NCBI GenBank assembly: GCA_965238215.1
Contig: OZ250180.1
Span: 1,674,001 to 1,738,000, forward strand
Source of the DNA: JAPULR01 sp965238215
GTDB taxonomy: Bacteria; Chloroflexota; Dehalococcoidia; Lucifugimonadales; GCA-2712585
Direction: 5' to 3'
DNA: 64,000 nucleotides
Part shown: positions 34,190 to 42,741 of the stretch, piece by piece
Numbering within the stretch: position 1 is the stretch's first letter
How the letters are laid out: the number at the start of each line of letters is the position of its first letter
Program-made: the position numbers and the translations under genes
Notes under the pieces: generated by a model
The model's input: the letters and a program-made list of their open reading frames with translations, nothing else
Databases searched by the model: none
What the model was told of the DNA's origin: nothing

Positions 34190-34651
34190 TTAAGAAGAGA
34201 AGCAAGTTACTCTACGGCGAACGCCAACCTGGTTTCGCAAGACGACATCGAAGGAATATTTCAAATGTTGCGGGGCATCAACATGAAGCACGAAATAGCC
34301 GTTGGCAACTGTTGGGTCGAATACAAGCCTATTCTTCCAATCGCTACCTTGACGAAATCCTAAAAGGCTTCCAAAGTTATCGCGTACTTGATCGCCAGTT
34401 TTAGCTATCCATTCTTGTCGAATCTTGACTTGATGTACTAGCCACTGAGGTGGTTCAGTTGGTTGTCTGAATTCGACGTAGCGACCAATTGCCCCTTCCG
34501 AAGTCCACGATAAAGTGCTGTCTCGCACATGTATGATCGGGAGCTCATATTGTTTCTGGAGACCCAAGATGCTAGCTACTGCTGCTATGATGCTTCCAAT
34601 CGCTGTAACGATCAGAAGAATGGTGTTGACTGAGAACTCACTTGGAATCAT
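34190..34651 (-). CDS. Hypothetical protein with N-terminal membrane anchor
   Basis: 153 residues. One hydrophobic segment (NTILLIVTAIGSIIAAVASI) near the N-terminus, then a soluble region with strands such as RYVEFRQPTEPPQWLVHQVK and YFVLHVDAPQHLKYSFDVVL. No family recognised. A+T-rich codon use and position next to a restriction-modification pair suggest acquired DNA. The 254 bases beyond its start hold nothing I can identify. Confidence 0.5.
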   Translation of the reverse strand: MIPSEFSVNTILLIVTAIGSIIAAVASILGLQKQYELPIIHVRDSTLSWTSEGAIGRYVEFRQPTEPPQWLVHQVKIRQEWIAKTGDQVRDNFGSLLGFRQGSDWKNRLVFDPTVANGYFVLHVDAPQHLKYSFDVVLRNQVGVRRRVTCFSS

Positions 34652-34905
34652 TTTCTTGGACTACTTATCCCTGCGATATTTCCACTTGATCGTTCTTAGG
34701 TAGGCTTAGTTACGCGACAATCTACCTGAGTAAGACGCCATCCGTTCGCGGAATTAGCGGTTCATGGCAGGTCAAGAGTCTCTAACTTATGATCCTTGGC
34801 TGGATTTGTAGTCAGCCAACCTAATTGGCATTGGCAGTTGGGTATTCTGTCTTGGGAAAGCCTTTTGAAGAGACCATTGAAAGTCCTCCCAATCGCTGGC
34901 AGCCT

Positions 34906-35517
34906 TCAAGGGGATATTCCGATAAGCACCATCGGTACCGCCGGGACCCCACGCCCTTGACGCAACACGTTCAGCAGGTCGCGCTCGTAGTAGGGCACGC
35001 CTGAGGACATCTCCCTTTCCATCTCCTTCATTGGTAGTATCTCAATACCCACGTCAATGATGTCTGCGACGTAGAAGCTGAGATGTTTCACAAATAGGTC
35101 GTGAGCCACAAATGCGTATTTGCCAAACTGGACCTCTACTGCAACCCTGTCCTTTACGAAGTCGGTTTGATTGTAGGATCTGATAGGCGTCAATCCTGCT
35201 TCCTCAATTGCCCGTTTCTGCTCCTCATTCGGCAGGGGATATGTTCTGCGCAGTATCTTCTCGTCGGCGGTCACCCAGAACTCACTGCGACGCTCGGTCC
35301 ACCCTAGACGGCTAAGCCCTTCCTTGAATGCCCGATTCATGTCCTTGGGCGAGAACAACACCTTCCCGCGCTTGGTCTTTTCCGCGGAGACTTTGGTTCG
35401 GCAGGCATGGGCATCTACATCGGCAATCACGGCCTGTACTTCTTCCCACAATTGACTCTTATGGACGAGCAAGTATTCTTCGCCGTTCAAGTGTGAATAG
35501 CGAGCCTTGATCTGCAT
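34906..35517 (-). CDS. BglII-like Type II restriction endonuclease
   Basis: 203 residues, close in length to BglII/BstYI. The active-site set of BglII (Asp, then Glu nine residues later, then Gln two further) is present as D119, E128 and Q130 in TDFVKDRVAVEVQFG, with Asn116 just before. The rest of the family block is clear: YAFVAHDLFVKHLSFYV, DVGIEILPMK, SSGVPYYERDL, and RQGRGVPAVPMVLIGI at the C-terminus. The likely site is GATC-centred (AGATCT or RGATCY), inferred from the family only. The start overlaps the methyltransferase stop by one base. Confidence 0.87.
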   Translation of the reverse strand: MQIKARYSHLNGEEYLLVHKSQLWEEVQAVIADVDAHACRTKVSAEKTKRGKVLFSPKDMNRAFKEGLSRLGWTERRSEFWVTADEKILRRTYPLPNEEQKRAIEEAGLTPIRSYNQTDFVKDRVAVEVQFGKYAFVAHDLFVKHLSFYVADIIDVGIEILPMKEMEREMSSGVPYYERDLLNVLRQGRGVPAVPMVLIGISP

Positions 35518-36521
35518 CAGTGCCCCCCGTTGGGCTTTGCCGGGTCATAGATGGGCTTACCCATAGGCCGCGTACGGAGTGTGCCTGCGTAGAACTGCCG
35601 GACGCGTTGGTGGGCAATGTCCACGTACTCCGGCACAATGTCACATCCGTAAGCGTCCCGCCCATGCATCAGGGCGGCAATAGCTGACGATCCGACTCCC
35701 ATGTAAGGGTCAAATACTGCATCTTCTGGATCAGTCATGGAAAGCACTAGACGTTCCACAAGTTCAACGGGGAACTGGCAAGGATGAAGCGTCTTCTCTG
35801 GGTGGTTGTTCTTGACGTTCGGGAATTCCCATACGTCGCTCGGGTTTTTCCCTTTCGGGTTTCCAGACAACTTGCCAATGTTAGGACCTTTGAAATGGCG
35901 CTTACCCGGATACTTCGACGGGACTCTGATTGGGTCTAGGTTCCAAGTGTAGTCGTCGCTCTTCGTCCACCAATTAATAGTTTCGTATCGCCCGGAGAGT
36001 CGATTTTTCGAATGGAGTCCGTGCCCAAAGTGCCAGACAATCCGGTTGCGGAGTTTCAAACCATGGCTTTGGAATAGGGGATAGAGGACAGCGTCTAGGG
36101 GAACAATCTCTCCGTTGTTGACGTAGTTCCCAACTTGCCAGCAGAGCGAACCTTTAGAATGGAGGATGCGGACGCACTCGCCTATCACGCGGGCTTGCGC
36201 CTCAAGATAAACGTCGAGTGAGGTCTTGGTTTCGTAGTCTTTGCCCAGATTGTAAGGCGGTGACGTGATAATCAGCTTCACCTTACCATCGGCAATCTTC
36301 TTCATATAGGTGAGATTATCTTCGCATGCTAAGTCAACAACCATGGTCTTGGCGGTCATCTCTATGACTTGTTCGTCAGAGAACGTGGGATCAGGAGCTA
36401 GGACTTGAAAGGCAGCGTGTCTAAAGGATTTTAGCTCGTCACCGTCGTAATAAGTATCTGCAATTTCCTCTGGATGCTCATTAAGATAGCTTAACTCCAG
36501 GCTATTCTTCTTGCGGGGCAT
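35517..36521 (-). CDS. Beta-class DNA methyltransferase, partner of the BglII-like enzyme
   Basis: 334 residues. Catalytic SPPY at 87-90 (IITSPPYNLGKDYE) comes before the SAM-binding region (DPYMGVGSSAIAALMHGRDA at about 275), the order of beta-class enzymes; SPPY usually means N4-cytosine methylation, as for M.BglII. Conserved WNLDPIRVPSKY and WEFPNVKNNHPEKT-like TRD segments lie between. Upstream, a TTGACA (36589-36594, minus strand) may be its -35, with a weak -10. Expressing the methyltransferase first protects the host. Confidence 0.9.
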   Translation of the reverse strand: MPRKKNSLELSYLNEHPEEIADTYYDGDELKSFRHAAFQVLAPDPTFSDEQVIEMTAKTMVVDLACEDNLTYMKKIADGKVKLIITSPPYNLGKDYETKTSLDVYLEAQARVIGECVRILHSKGSLCWQVGNYVNNGEIVPLDAVLYPLFQSHGLKLRNRIVWHFGHGLHSKNRLSGRYETINWWTKSDDYTWNLDPIRVPSKYPGKRHFKGPNIGKLSGNPKGKNPSDVWEFPNVKNNHPEKTLHPCQFPVELVERLVLSMTDPEDAVFDPYMGVGSSAIAALMHGRDAYGCDIVPEYVDIAHQRVRQFYAGTLRTRPMGKPIYDPAKPNGGH

Positions 36522-36583
36522 TGGGAGTCTCCTAAGCCGGTTGGTTATTGATCAATTCTAGCACAATTGTTGCGTTGATGCTA

Positions 36584-36871
36584 TCATATGTCAAGGTGCA
36601 GCGTTATGACGCCGTCCTTCCAGGGGAGTTGGTGAACCCAGGCTAGAACCTTAGCCTTGGCGTCGGGACTCAAAGCCTTCTCCTTCTCAAATGCGTCTAC
36701 CTGCGCCAGCAGATTCTCCGACGTGTACTCCACGATGACGTTGTGGTAAGCCCCTAGATACCAGTCGGCCTCATCGCTGTTATCGGCCAAGAATTCGAGG
36801 AAGTCTAGTATCGTTCCTTTGGGTGTTTCCAAGTAGTAAAAGCGAACTACGCCCACGTAAACGTCCTTCAA
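36584..36871 (-). CDS. Small protein of unknown family, tandem paralogue 1
   Basis: 95 residues from TTG 36871, with GGGAGGGG just upstream. It aligns end to end with the next gene: V(Y)VGVVRFYYLE versus IGVVTLKYLE, EADWYLGAYHN versus EADWQFGEGGN, LSPDAKAKVLAWVHQLP versus LRPDEKAEVMGWVNALP, ending in VITLHLDI versus AVTLHFSV. Mixed alpha/beta, no cysteines. Function unknown. Confidence 0.65.
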   Translation of the reverse strand: MKDVYVGVVRFYYLETPKGTILDFLEFLADNSDEADWYLGAYHNVIVEYTSENLLAQVDAFEKEKALSPDAKAKVLAWVHQLPWKDGVITLHLDI

Positions 36872-36936
36872 TTCAACCCCTCCCGCGATTTTGGTCCGGC
36901 CATTCTACCGGACCCCGCGCCGTCTGTCGGTCCCCC

Positions 36937-37221
36937 TCAAACGCTGAAATGCAGCGTAACCGCGCCGGTGTCGTCGGGGAGGGCGTTGACCCACCCCATC
37001 ACCTCCGCCTTCTCGTCGGGACGCAGGCCCTCCGATTCGGCAAACTCTTCGGCCAGACGCGTCAGGGTTTCGGGTAGGTATTGGGCCAACGTATTCCCTC
37101 CTTCGCCGAACTGCCAGTCGGCCTCCCAGTAGTATTCCGCCAGATGGCGGGCGAACTTGTACGTCGGGCCGGTGCGCCGCTCCAGATATTTTAATGTCAC
37201 AACGCCGATGTCCAATCCCAT
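36937..37221 (-). CDS. Small protein of unknown family, tandem paralogue 2
   Basis: 94 residues from ATG 37221, with AGAGG seven bases upstream; the much longer open frame reaching 37542 has no support. It is a paralogue of the previous gene (see its entry). Both are preceded by the identical 15-mer CATTCTACCGGACCC (36901-36915 and 37253-37267), so gene and leader were duplicated together. Two copies under retention suggest a useful, possibly dosage-related, role. Confidence 0.65.
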   Translation of the reverse strand: MGLDIGVVTLKYLERRTGPTYKFARHLAEYYWEADWQFGEGGNTLAQYLPETLTRLAEEFAESEGLRPDEKAEVMGWVNALPDDTGAVTLHFSV

Positions 37222-37340
37222 TTTCGTGCCTCTATCCTCCAGGTTGGATGGGCATTCTACCGGACCCGTTGGCATTTGGGAGGACCTGTCGGCATTCCCT
37301 CCAACCGCTCCCCTCCAGAGAAATGGGGCGGGCGGTCTCG

Positions 37341-37370
37341 TTGACGCTGCCAAAAGCGCAATGATATAGT
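37341..37370 (+). promoter_or_regulatory. Probable promoter of the nuo operon
   Basis: TTGACG (37341-37346), 18-base spacer, TATAGT (37365-37370), about 48 bases before nuoA. Confidence 0.6.
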
Positions 37371-37417
37371 TTATGGTGTCGGTAGGCCCTAACCCCGGTG
37401 ACGTCGTAGGAGAATGA

Positions 37418-37786
37418 ATGCCTGAAGCCTTGGCGGAAAACTGGCTGGCCCTGCTGCTTGCGGGCATTGTCGCTTTTGTGGCCATGGCCCTCATGTTCGC
37501 CGCATCCTTCATCATCTCCTCCAAGCGGAAGTCCGCCATCAAGGAGACCCCCTACGAATGCGGCATTCCCGCCGCTCCCTACGCCTTCTCCCAGATAAAC
37601 ATCCGGTACTATATCTTTGCCATCCTCTTCCTCATATTCGACGTGGAAGCCGTGTTCCTGTTCCCCTGGGCGGTAGTGTTCGTTGGCAACAATATCGCCT
37701 TCTACGCCATGATGATATTCTTGGCAGTATTGTTCTTTGCCATCCTCTACGGGTGGAAGAAAGGAGTTCTAGAATGGCGGAGGTGA
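37418..37786 (+). CDS. nuoA: NADH-quinone oxidoreductase subunit A
   Basis: Membrane subunit at the hinge between the arms of complex I. 122 residues, three membrane helices, with the conserved loop KETPYECGIPAAPYAFSQIN (the redox-sensitive Cys loop) and FLIFDVEAVFLFPWAVVF. The ribosome-binding site is AGGAGAATGA. First gene of the operon; the stop overlaps the internal part of nuoB. Confidence 0.95.
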   Translation: MPEALAENWLALLLAGIVAFVAMALMFAASFIISSKRKSAIKETPYECGIPAAPYAFSQINIRYYIFAILFLIFDVEAVFLFPWAVVFVGNNIAFYAMMIFLAVLFFAILYGWKKGVLEWRR

Positions 37787-38301
37787 TGAAACCGAAGTCC
37801 GGCAACGTGCCGGGTCCCAGTCTGTTGAACAAGGGCATGCCGGGCGTCATTACAGCCCAGTCCGAGCAGCTCTTCGCCATGGCTCGAAAGTCGTCTCTCT
37901 GGGCGATGACCTTCGGGCTGGCCTGCTGCGCCATAGAGATGATGTCAACGTACATGGCCCATCACGACTTCGACCGGTTCGGCGTAGTGCCCTGGCCTTC
38001 GCCCCGACAGTCGGACGTGATGATAGTGGCGGGCACCGTCGTTAAGAAAATGGCCGACCCCATCCGGCTGCTATACGAGCAGATGCCGGAGCCCAAGTGG
38101 GTGATTGCCATGGGCAGCTGCGCCACCAACGGCGGCCCCTACTATCGGTCCTACTCCGTGGTCATGGGCGTCGACCACATTGTGCCGGTGGACGTGTACG
38201 TGCCCGGTTGCCCGCCCCGTCCGGAGGCGCTGATGCAGGGTATCCTGAAGCTCCAGGAGAAGATAATGCAGGACGCGAAGGGTGAACCGGCGCGCAGCTA
38301 G
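37774..38301 (+). CDS. nuoB: NADH-quinone oxidoreductase subunit B
   Basis: Carries the N2 iron-sulfur cluster that hands electrons to quinone. 175 residues from ATG 37774, which has AAAGGAG seven bases upstream inside nuoA; a second in-frame ATG at 37786 is less well placed. Cluster ligands: GLACCAIEMM, IAMGSCATNGG and PVDVYVPGCPPRPEAL. RQSDVMIVAGTVVKKM is conserved too. Full length. Confidence 0.95.
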   Translation: MAEVMKPKSGNVPGPSLLNKGMPGVITAQSEQLFAMARKSSLWAMTFGLACCAIEMMSTYMAHHDFDRFGVVPWPSPRQSDVMIVAGTVVKKMADPIRLLYEQMPEPKWVIAMGSCATNGGPYYRSYSVVMGVDHIVPVDVYVPGCPPRPEALMQGILKLQEKIMQDAKGEPARS

Positions 38302-38800
38302 GGGCAAGGAAGAACCCGTTGACGAGATGGCGGCCCTTTCGCCAGAAGGCCGCCGCATTCTGGATACGGTGACCCAGGCCCTCAAGGGCCGAAAGGTCGA
38401 GACGGGCGCGGTGCTGGACAGGCCCCGCATCTCCATAGATTCGGCGGACGTAGTGGATGTCTGCCGCACCCTGAAGGCCCATCCCAAGACGGCCTTTAAG
38501 ACGCTGCTCTGCGTCGCTGCCGTCGACTACAAGGACTACATCCAGATGGTGTATCTCCTCCACTCCAGCACCGAGGAGCAGACCCTGGCGATCAAGATTG
38601 ACCTGCCCTACGAAAACCCGCGCCTCCCGTCGCTAACGTCGATTTGGCGGGCCGCCGACTGGTACGAGCGAGAGGCTCACGACCTGTTCGGCGTCGAATT
38701 CGAAGGCCACCCCGACCTTTCGCCCCTGCTTCTGTACGACGGGTTCGAGGGGCATCCTGGACTGAAAGCGTTTCCCTTCCACGATTATGACGAATACTAA
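38282..38800 (+). CDS. nuoC: NADH-quinone oxidoreductase subunit C
   Basis: 30-kDa-type subunit of the peripheral arm; contacts NuoD. 172 residues from GTG 38282 (20 bases inside nuoB); the ATG at 38327 is an alternative. Signatures: TLLCVAAVDYKDYIQMVYLL, LPSLTSIWRAADWYEREAHD and LFGVEFEGHPDLSPLLLYDG, ending at FPFHDYDEY. Not fused to NuoD. Confidence 0.93.
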   Translation: MNRRAARGKEEPVDEMAALSPEGRRILDTVTQALKGRKVETGAVLDRPRISIDSADVVDVCRTLKAHPKTAFKTLLCVAAVDYKDYIQMVYLLHSSTEEQTLAIKIDLPYENPRLPSLTSIWRAADWYEREAHDLFGVEFEGHPDLSPLLLYDGFEGHPGLKAFPFHDYDEY

Positions 38801-39071
38801 TTCAAAACCGTTGGTGCTCCGCGGCGCCGTCATCAGCCAGGGGGAAGCCTTCCTGGCCACGGTGGATCGTCTGCCCCTCGTGTCCTACGGCGACACGGCG
38901 GAGGAGGCAGAGAGCCGGTTGGTGCGGGACTTTCGTAACTGGGCCGAAGCCAGGGAGGAAAAAGGCTTGCTGGAGAAGGAGCTCATCGACGCCGGCTACG
39001 AGAACGTGGACGAGTACACGGAGATATATCTGATTTTTTCGGACGATGAAGTCGAAGAGCAGCAGCTATGA
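38787..39071 (+). CDS. HicB-like small protein inside the nuo operon
   Basis: 94 residues between nuoC and nuoD, overlapping nuoC by 14 bases and nuoD by 4, so it is translated with the operon. LVLRGAVISQGEAFLATVDR, LPLVSYGDTAEEAESRLVRD and FRNWAEARE resemble the HicB antitoxin fold (strand-strand-helix with the GDTxEEA turn), but there is no HTH and no hicA nearby. The acidic C-terminus ends FSDDEVEEQQL. An assembly or regulatory partner of complex I is possible; family resemblance alone does not prove either role. Confidence 0.7.
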   Translation: MTNTNSKPLVLRGAVISQGEAFLATVDRLPLVSYGDTAEEAESRLVRDFRNWAEAREEKGLLEKELIDAGYENVDEYTEIYLIFSDDEVEEQQL

Positions 39072-40180
39072 CCATGGTGAATAACGGCGAACACCTCGAC
39101 ATGATGTTGAACATGGGGCCGCAGCACCCCAGCACCCACGGCGTCTTTCGGATGCTCCTGCGGGTGGACGGAGAGGTGATTGTCGACGCCGAGCCGCACA
39201 TCGGCTACCTGCATCGAGGGTCGGAGAAGCTGGCCGAGGGGGAGCAGTACCACCAGGTGGTTACCCTCTTTGACCGGATGGACTACATCAGCAATTTCAA
39301 CAACGAGTGGGTCTTCTGCCTCGCCGTGGAAAAGCTCATGGGCGTGGAAATTCCGGAGCGGGCGGAGTACATCCGCGTCATCCTTGGCGAACTAAACCGC
39401 ATCGCCAGTCATCTGTTGTTCCTGGGTACCTTCGGGCTGGACGCCGGGGCGATGACGCCCGTCATGTTTTCCTTCCGGGGGCGCGAGCGTATTCAAGCCC
39501 TGTTCGAAGGGGTCAGCGGCGCCCGCATGATGCACAACTACGTGCACGTGGGCGGAGTGAAAGAAGACGTGCCACCAAACTTCAAAGAGATGATGGCGTC
39601 GCTCTTGGTCGAGATTCGGGAGGACGTGGAGGAGTGCGACCGGCTGTTGAGCTTCAACGAGGTGTTCGTGGCGCGAACCAAGGACATCGGCGCGATCGAC
39701 CTTGATACGGCCATCGACTACGGCTGGACGGGGCCGTGCCTGCGGGCTTGCGGCATGGAATACGACGTCCGCCGGGCCGAGCCTTATTCGATTTACGACC
39801 GGTTCGAGTTCAACGTGCCCGTGGGACGGGACGGCGACTGCTGGGACCGGTACTTCGTCCGCGTTCTGGAGATGTACGAGTCGCTTCGCATCATCGACCA
39901 GGCCCTGGAGGGAATGCCGGCAGGGGAGGTCAACTCCGTGGGCGGTCGCCTCGTCCGTCCGCCCAAGGGCGACGTGTACGTGCGCGCCGAAAACCCGCGG
40001 GGCGAAATCGGCGTCTACCTGGTCAGCGACGGCACGGACAAGCCATACCGTGTGAAAGTCCGTCCGCCGTCCTTCTGTAATCTCAGCGCGTTGCGGCTCC
40101 TGGTACAGGATACGTACATTGCCGACGCAGTGGTGATTCTGGGTTCCTTGGACATCGTGCTTGGTGAGGTGGACCGGTGA
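39068..40180 (+). CDS. nuoD: NADH-quinone oxidoreductase subunit D
   Basis: 49-kDa subunit forming the quinone site with NuoB. 370 residues. Motifs: LNMGPQHPSTHGVFRMLLRV, EPHIGYLHRGSEKLAEGEQY, ELNRIASHLLFLGTFGLDAG, RIQALFEGVSGARMMHNYVH, and the conserved C-terminal end (RPPSFCNLSALRLLVQDTYI, ILGSLDIVLGEVDR). Normal separate NuoD. Confidence 0.96.
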   Translation: MTMVNNGEHLDMMLNMGPQHPSTHGVFRMLLRVDGEVIVDAEPHIGYLHRGSEKLAEGEQYHQVVTLFDRMDYISNFNNEWVFCLAVEKLMGVEIPERAEYIRVILGELNRIASHLLFLGTFGLDAGAMTPVMFSFRGRERIQALFEGVSGARMMHNYVHVGGVKEDVPPNFKEMMASLLVEIREDVEECDRLLSFNEVFVARTKDIGAIDLDTAIDYGWTGPCLRACGMEYDVRRAEPYSIYDRFEFNVPVGRDGDCWDRYFVRVLEMYESLRIIDQALEGMPAGEVNSVGGRLVRPPKGDVYVRAENPRGEIGVYLVSDGTDKPYRVKVRPPSFCNLSALRLLVQDTYIADAVVILGSLDIVLGEVDR

Positions 40181-41340
40181 GTCTGCTGGACGTCCTACTC
40201 CTGATAATCGCCCTGCTGCTGCTGTTTACCGCGCTCTCCATCGTGGTGCTCACCCTGGTTTGGATAGAGCGGAAGTTCCTGGGCCGCTTGCAGCGCCGGC
40301 TGGGGCCGACGCGTACCGGCCCCTTCGGCCTCATCCAGCCCATCGCCGACGCTGTGAAGCTGGTGTTGAAGGAAGACCTGATACCTTCCCGGTCGGAAAA
40401 GGCCATCTTCTGGGTGGCGCCGCTGCTGGTGCTGATACCCTCGTTCATGATATGGGTGACGATTCCCGCCGCCAAGGGCCTGGTGCTGCGAAACCTGGAG
40501 CTGGGCCTCTTTGTGATAGTCGCTCTGCTGGTGGTCTCGATTCTGGGGCTGCTGCTGGCGGGCTGGGGTTCTGCCAACAAGTACGGCGCCCTGGGCGGAC
40601 TCCGGTCGGCGGCCCAACTCGTGAGCTACGAGGTGCCGCTGGTTATGGTGGTGGTTTCGGTTGCCATTCTGGTGGAATCCCTGGACTTGCGGGTCATCGC
40701 CGCCAGCCAGGTGCCCTGGGGCGAGGCCAAGGAGGTGCTCAACGAAGTTACGGAAGCGGGCGGCAGCTTCAACCACATAGGAGTGCCCCTGATCGTCATA
40801 TTCCCTCTGGGTGCGGTGTTATTCCTCATTGCGGGCCTGGCAGAGGTGGGCCGTATACCCTTCGACATATATTTTGCAGAATCCGAAATCGTGGGCGGGC
40901 CTTTCGTCGAGTACAGCGGCGCCCACTGGTCTGTGTTCTTCTTGGCGGAGTACATTAACACCTTCCTGGTGGGGGCCTTGGCCGCGCTCTTCTTCCTGGG
41001 CGGCTGGTACGGGCCCTTCCTGCCGGAGTGGATGTGGTTCCTGTTGAAGACCTATGCCGTGGTCCTCGTCATCTTCTGGATTCGGGGGACCTTCCCCCGC
41101 CTGCGGATAGACCAGCTGATGGCCTTCGGTTGGAAAGCGATGATTCCGCTATCCTTCGTGGGAGTTGTCATCTGCGCGGTGTACCGGTTCTACGACTGGC
41201 CGGCCTGGACCCTCAGCGTCATGTCTCTGGCCGTGCTGGGTGTGATAGGATATTGGTTGTACCGAAGGTTCACCCAGCCGGTGGTCCGGCTGGCAAAGAT
41301 CTACGGAAGGCGCCCCGGGAGGGTTGGAAATGTTAGCTAG
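40177..41340 (+). CDS. nuoH: NADH-quinone oxidoreductase subunit H
   Basis: ND1 homologue, eight-helix subunit at the quinone entrance. 387 residues from GTG 40177 overlapping the nuoD stop. Conserved VWIERKFLGRLQRRLGPTRT, GPFGLIQPIADAVKLVLKED, GLAEVGRIPFDIYFAESEIV and RGTFPRLRIDQLMAFGWKAM. It has a longer cytoplasmic insertion around AKEVLNEVTEAGGSF than enteric homologues. Confidence 0.96.
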   Translation: MSLLDVLLLIIALLLLFTALSIVVLTLVWIERKFLGRLQRRLGPTRTGPFGLIQPIADAVKLVLKEDLIPSRSEKAIFWVAPLLVLIPSFMIWVTIPAAKGLVLRNLELGLFVIVALLVVSILGLLLAGWGSANKYGALGGLRSAAQLVSYEVPLVMVVVSVAILVESLDLRVIAASQVPWGEAKEVLNEVTEAGGSFNHIGVPLIVIFPLGAVLFLIAGLAEVGRIPFDIYFAESEIVGGPFVEYSGAHWSVFFLAEYINTFLVGALAALFFLGGWYGPFLPEWMWFLLKTYAVVLVIFWIRGTFPRLRIDQLMAFGWKAMIPLSFVGVVICAVYRFYDWPAWTLSVMSLAVLGVIGYWLYRRFTQPVVRLAKIYGRRPGRVGNVS

Positions 41341-41890
41341 CATGAAGGGTATGGTGTTGACCATCGCCTCGGTTTTCAAGAAACCCGTTACGGACCAGTA
41401 CCCCAACAAGCCGCGTAAGCTCGAAGATCGATACATGGGCTTCCCCGCGCTGACGTGGGACTTTGAGGTTGAGGAGCCTTATTGCACCTCCTGCATGGTC
41501 TGTATTCGCCAGTGCCCCACCCAGTGCATGAGCGCCACTATGAAGGACAATCCGCTGCAGAAGGAAGGCAAAAGCAAGCGTCGGAAGATTGTCGACACCT
41601 TTGAAATCAACCTGAACCGGTGCATCTTGTGCGGCATCTGCGTCACCGTGTGCAACTTCGATGCCATTGTCATGAGCCACGAGCACGAGATGAGCGTGTA
41701 CGAGCGGAACGGCGACAGGGTAGACCTGATAGAGCTTCTGGAGATGGGCAAGCGGTACCAGGATGAGCAAGACTGGGTGCCGCCGTCTACCCTTAAGAAG
41801 AAAGCCTCGCCTCGCCGAAGACCGGCGGCCCGCAGGCCCCGACCAACCAACAAAGCAGCGCAGGAGGAGAAGGCCCAACCCAAGGCCTAA
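41330..41890 (+). CDS. nuoI: NADH-quinone oxidoreductase subunit I
   Basis: Ferredoxin-like subunit with two 4Fe-4S clusters (N6a, N6b). 186 residues from ATG 41330, with GGGAGG seven bases upstream. Cluster motifs CTSCMVCIRQCP and CILCGICVTVCN each supply CxxCxxCxxxC. The last ~35 residues are basic, proline/alanine-rich and disordered (KKKASPRRRPAARRPRPTNK), unusual for NuoI. Confidence 0.94.
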   Translation: MLASMKGMVLTIASVFKKPVTDQYPNKPRKLEDRYMGFPALTWDFEVEEPYCTSCMVCIRQCPTQCMSATMKDNPLQKEGKSKRRKIVDTFEINLNRCILCGICVTVCNFDAIVMSHEHEMSVYERNGDRVDLIELLEMGKRYQDEQDWVPPSTLKKKASPRRRPAARRPRPTNKAAQEEKAQPKA

Positions 41891-41897
41891 TTCTGAC

Positions 41898-42386
41898 ATG
41901 ACCTGGTTCTTCTTCTTCCTTATCTCCGCCATGGTCTTGGGTGGTGGGTTAGGTGTTGTGGTGGCCCGCAACGTGGTCCATGCCGCCCTCTTTTTGTTGC
42001 TGTCCCTCCTCGCTGTGGCTGGCCTCTACGTGCTCCTGCTGACGGAGTTCCTGGCCCTGGTACAGATATTTATCTACGGCGGCGCGATAATCATCGTGCT
42101 ACTGTTTGCTATAATGCTGACCCGTTCGCGAGAATATCCCCGCATATCGGACAATGCCCAGTGGCCTCTCGCAGCGGTGGCGGCGCTGATGTTCTTTGGC
42201 GTGCTGACCTTCGCCTTCCTGGTAAACCGGCCGGGGGTCGACGAGCGAAGCCGGGTGGCCTTCACGGACCTGGGCCGTTCCCTGTTCACAGACTGGGCCT
42301 TGCCCTTCGAGGTGGCGTCCATTGTGCTGCTCATCGCCCTGGTGGGGGCGATTGTCATAGCCAGAGAAGACGGGAGGCGGGGTTGA
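41898..42386 (+). CDS. nuoJ: NADH-quinone oxidoreductase subunit J
   Basis: ND6 homologue with five membrane helices. 162 residues from ATG 41898. Conserved ARNVVHAALFLLLSLLAVAG and FLALVQIFIYGGAIIIVLLF (the pi-bulge helix of ND6), and a C-terminal FEVASIVLLIALVGAIVIAR. The stop overlaps nuoK's start. Confidence 0.94.
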   Translation: MTWFFFFLISAMVLGGGLGVVVARNVVHAALFLLLSLLAVAGLYVLLLTEFLALVQIFIYGGAIIIVLLFAIMLTRSREYPRISDNAQWPLAAVAALMFFGVLTFAFLVNRPGVDERSRVAFTDLGRSLFTDWALPFEVASIVLLIALVGAIVIAREDGRRG

Positions 42387-42691
42387 TAGACCTGGCCTTC
42401 TTCCAGATTGTGAGCGGCGCCCTTTTTGCCATCGGGCTGTACGGGGTGCTGGCCCGCCGCAGCGCCGTGCTGGTGCTCATGTCAATTGAACTCATGCTCA
42501 ATGCCGTGAATCTGAACCTGATAGCGACGGCGGCCTTCCTGGACCCGACCCACTTCACGGGACTGATTATCGCCATCTTCGTCATAACCGTTGCGGCGGC
42601 GGAGGTGGGCTTGGCCCTCGCCATTGTGCTGCGAATCTTCCGCAACCGGGCCACGGTTAACCTTGATGAAATAGACCTGATGAAAGGGTAG
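42383..42691 (+). CDS. nuoK: NADH-quinone oxidoreductase subunit K
   Basis: ND4L homologue. 102 residues (the standard size) from TTG 42383, four bases before the end of nuoJ, with GGGAGG upstream. Three helices with the conserved glutamates in LMSIELMLNAVNLNLIA and VITVAAAEVGLALAIVLRIF. Confidence 0.93.
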   Translation: MIDLAFFQIVSGALFAIGLYGVLARRSAVLVLMSIELMLNAVNLNLIATAAFLDPTHFTGLIIAIFVITVAAAEVGLALAIVLRIFRNRATVNLDEIDLMKG

Positions 42692-42741
42692 CTTAGTTGC
42701 TTTACCGTAGAACTATGGGCAAAGAGGAGATAAGCTAGATC

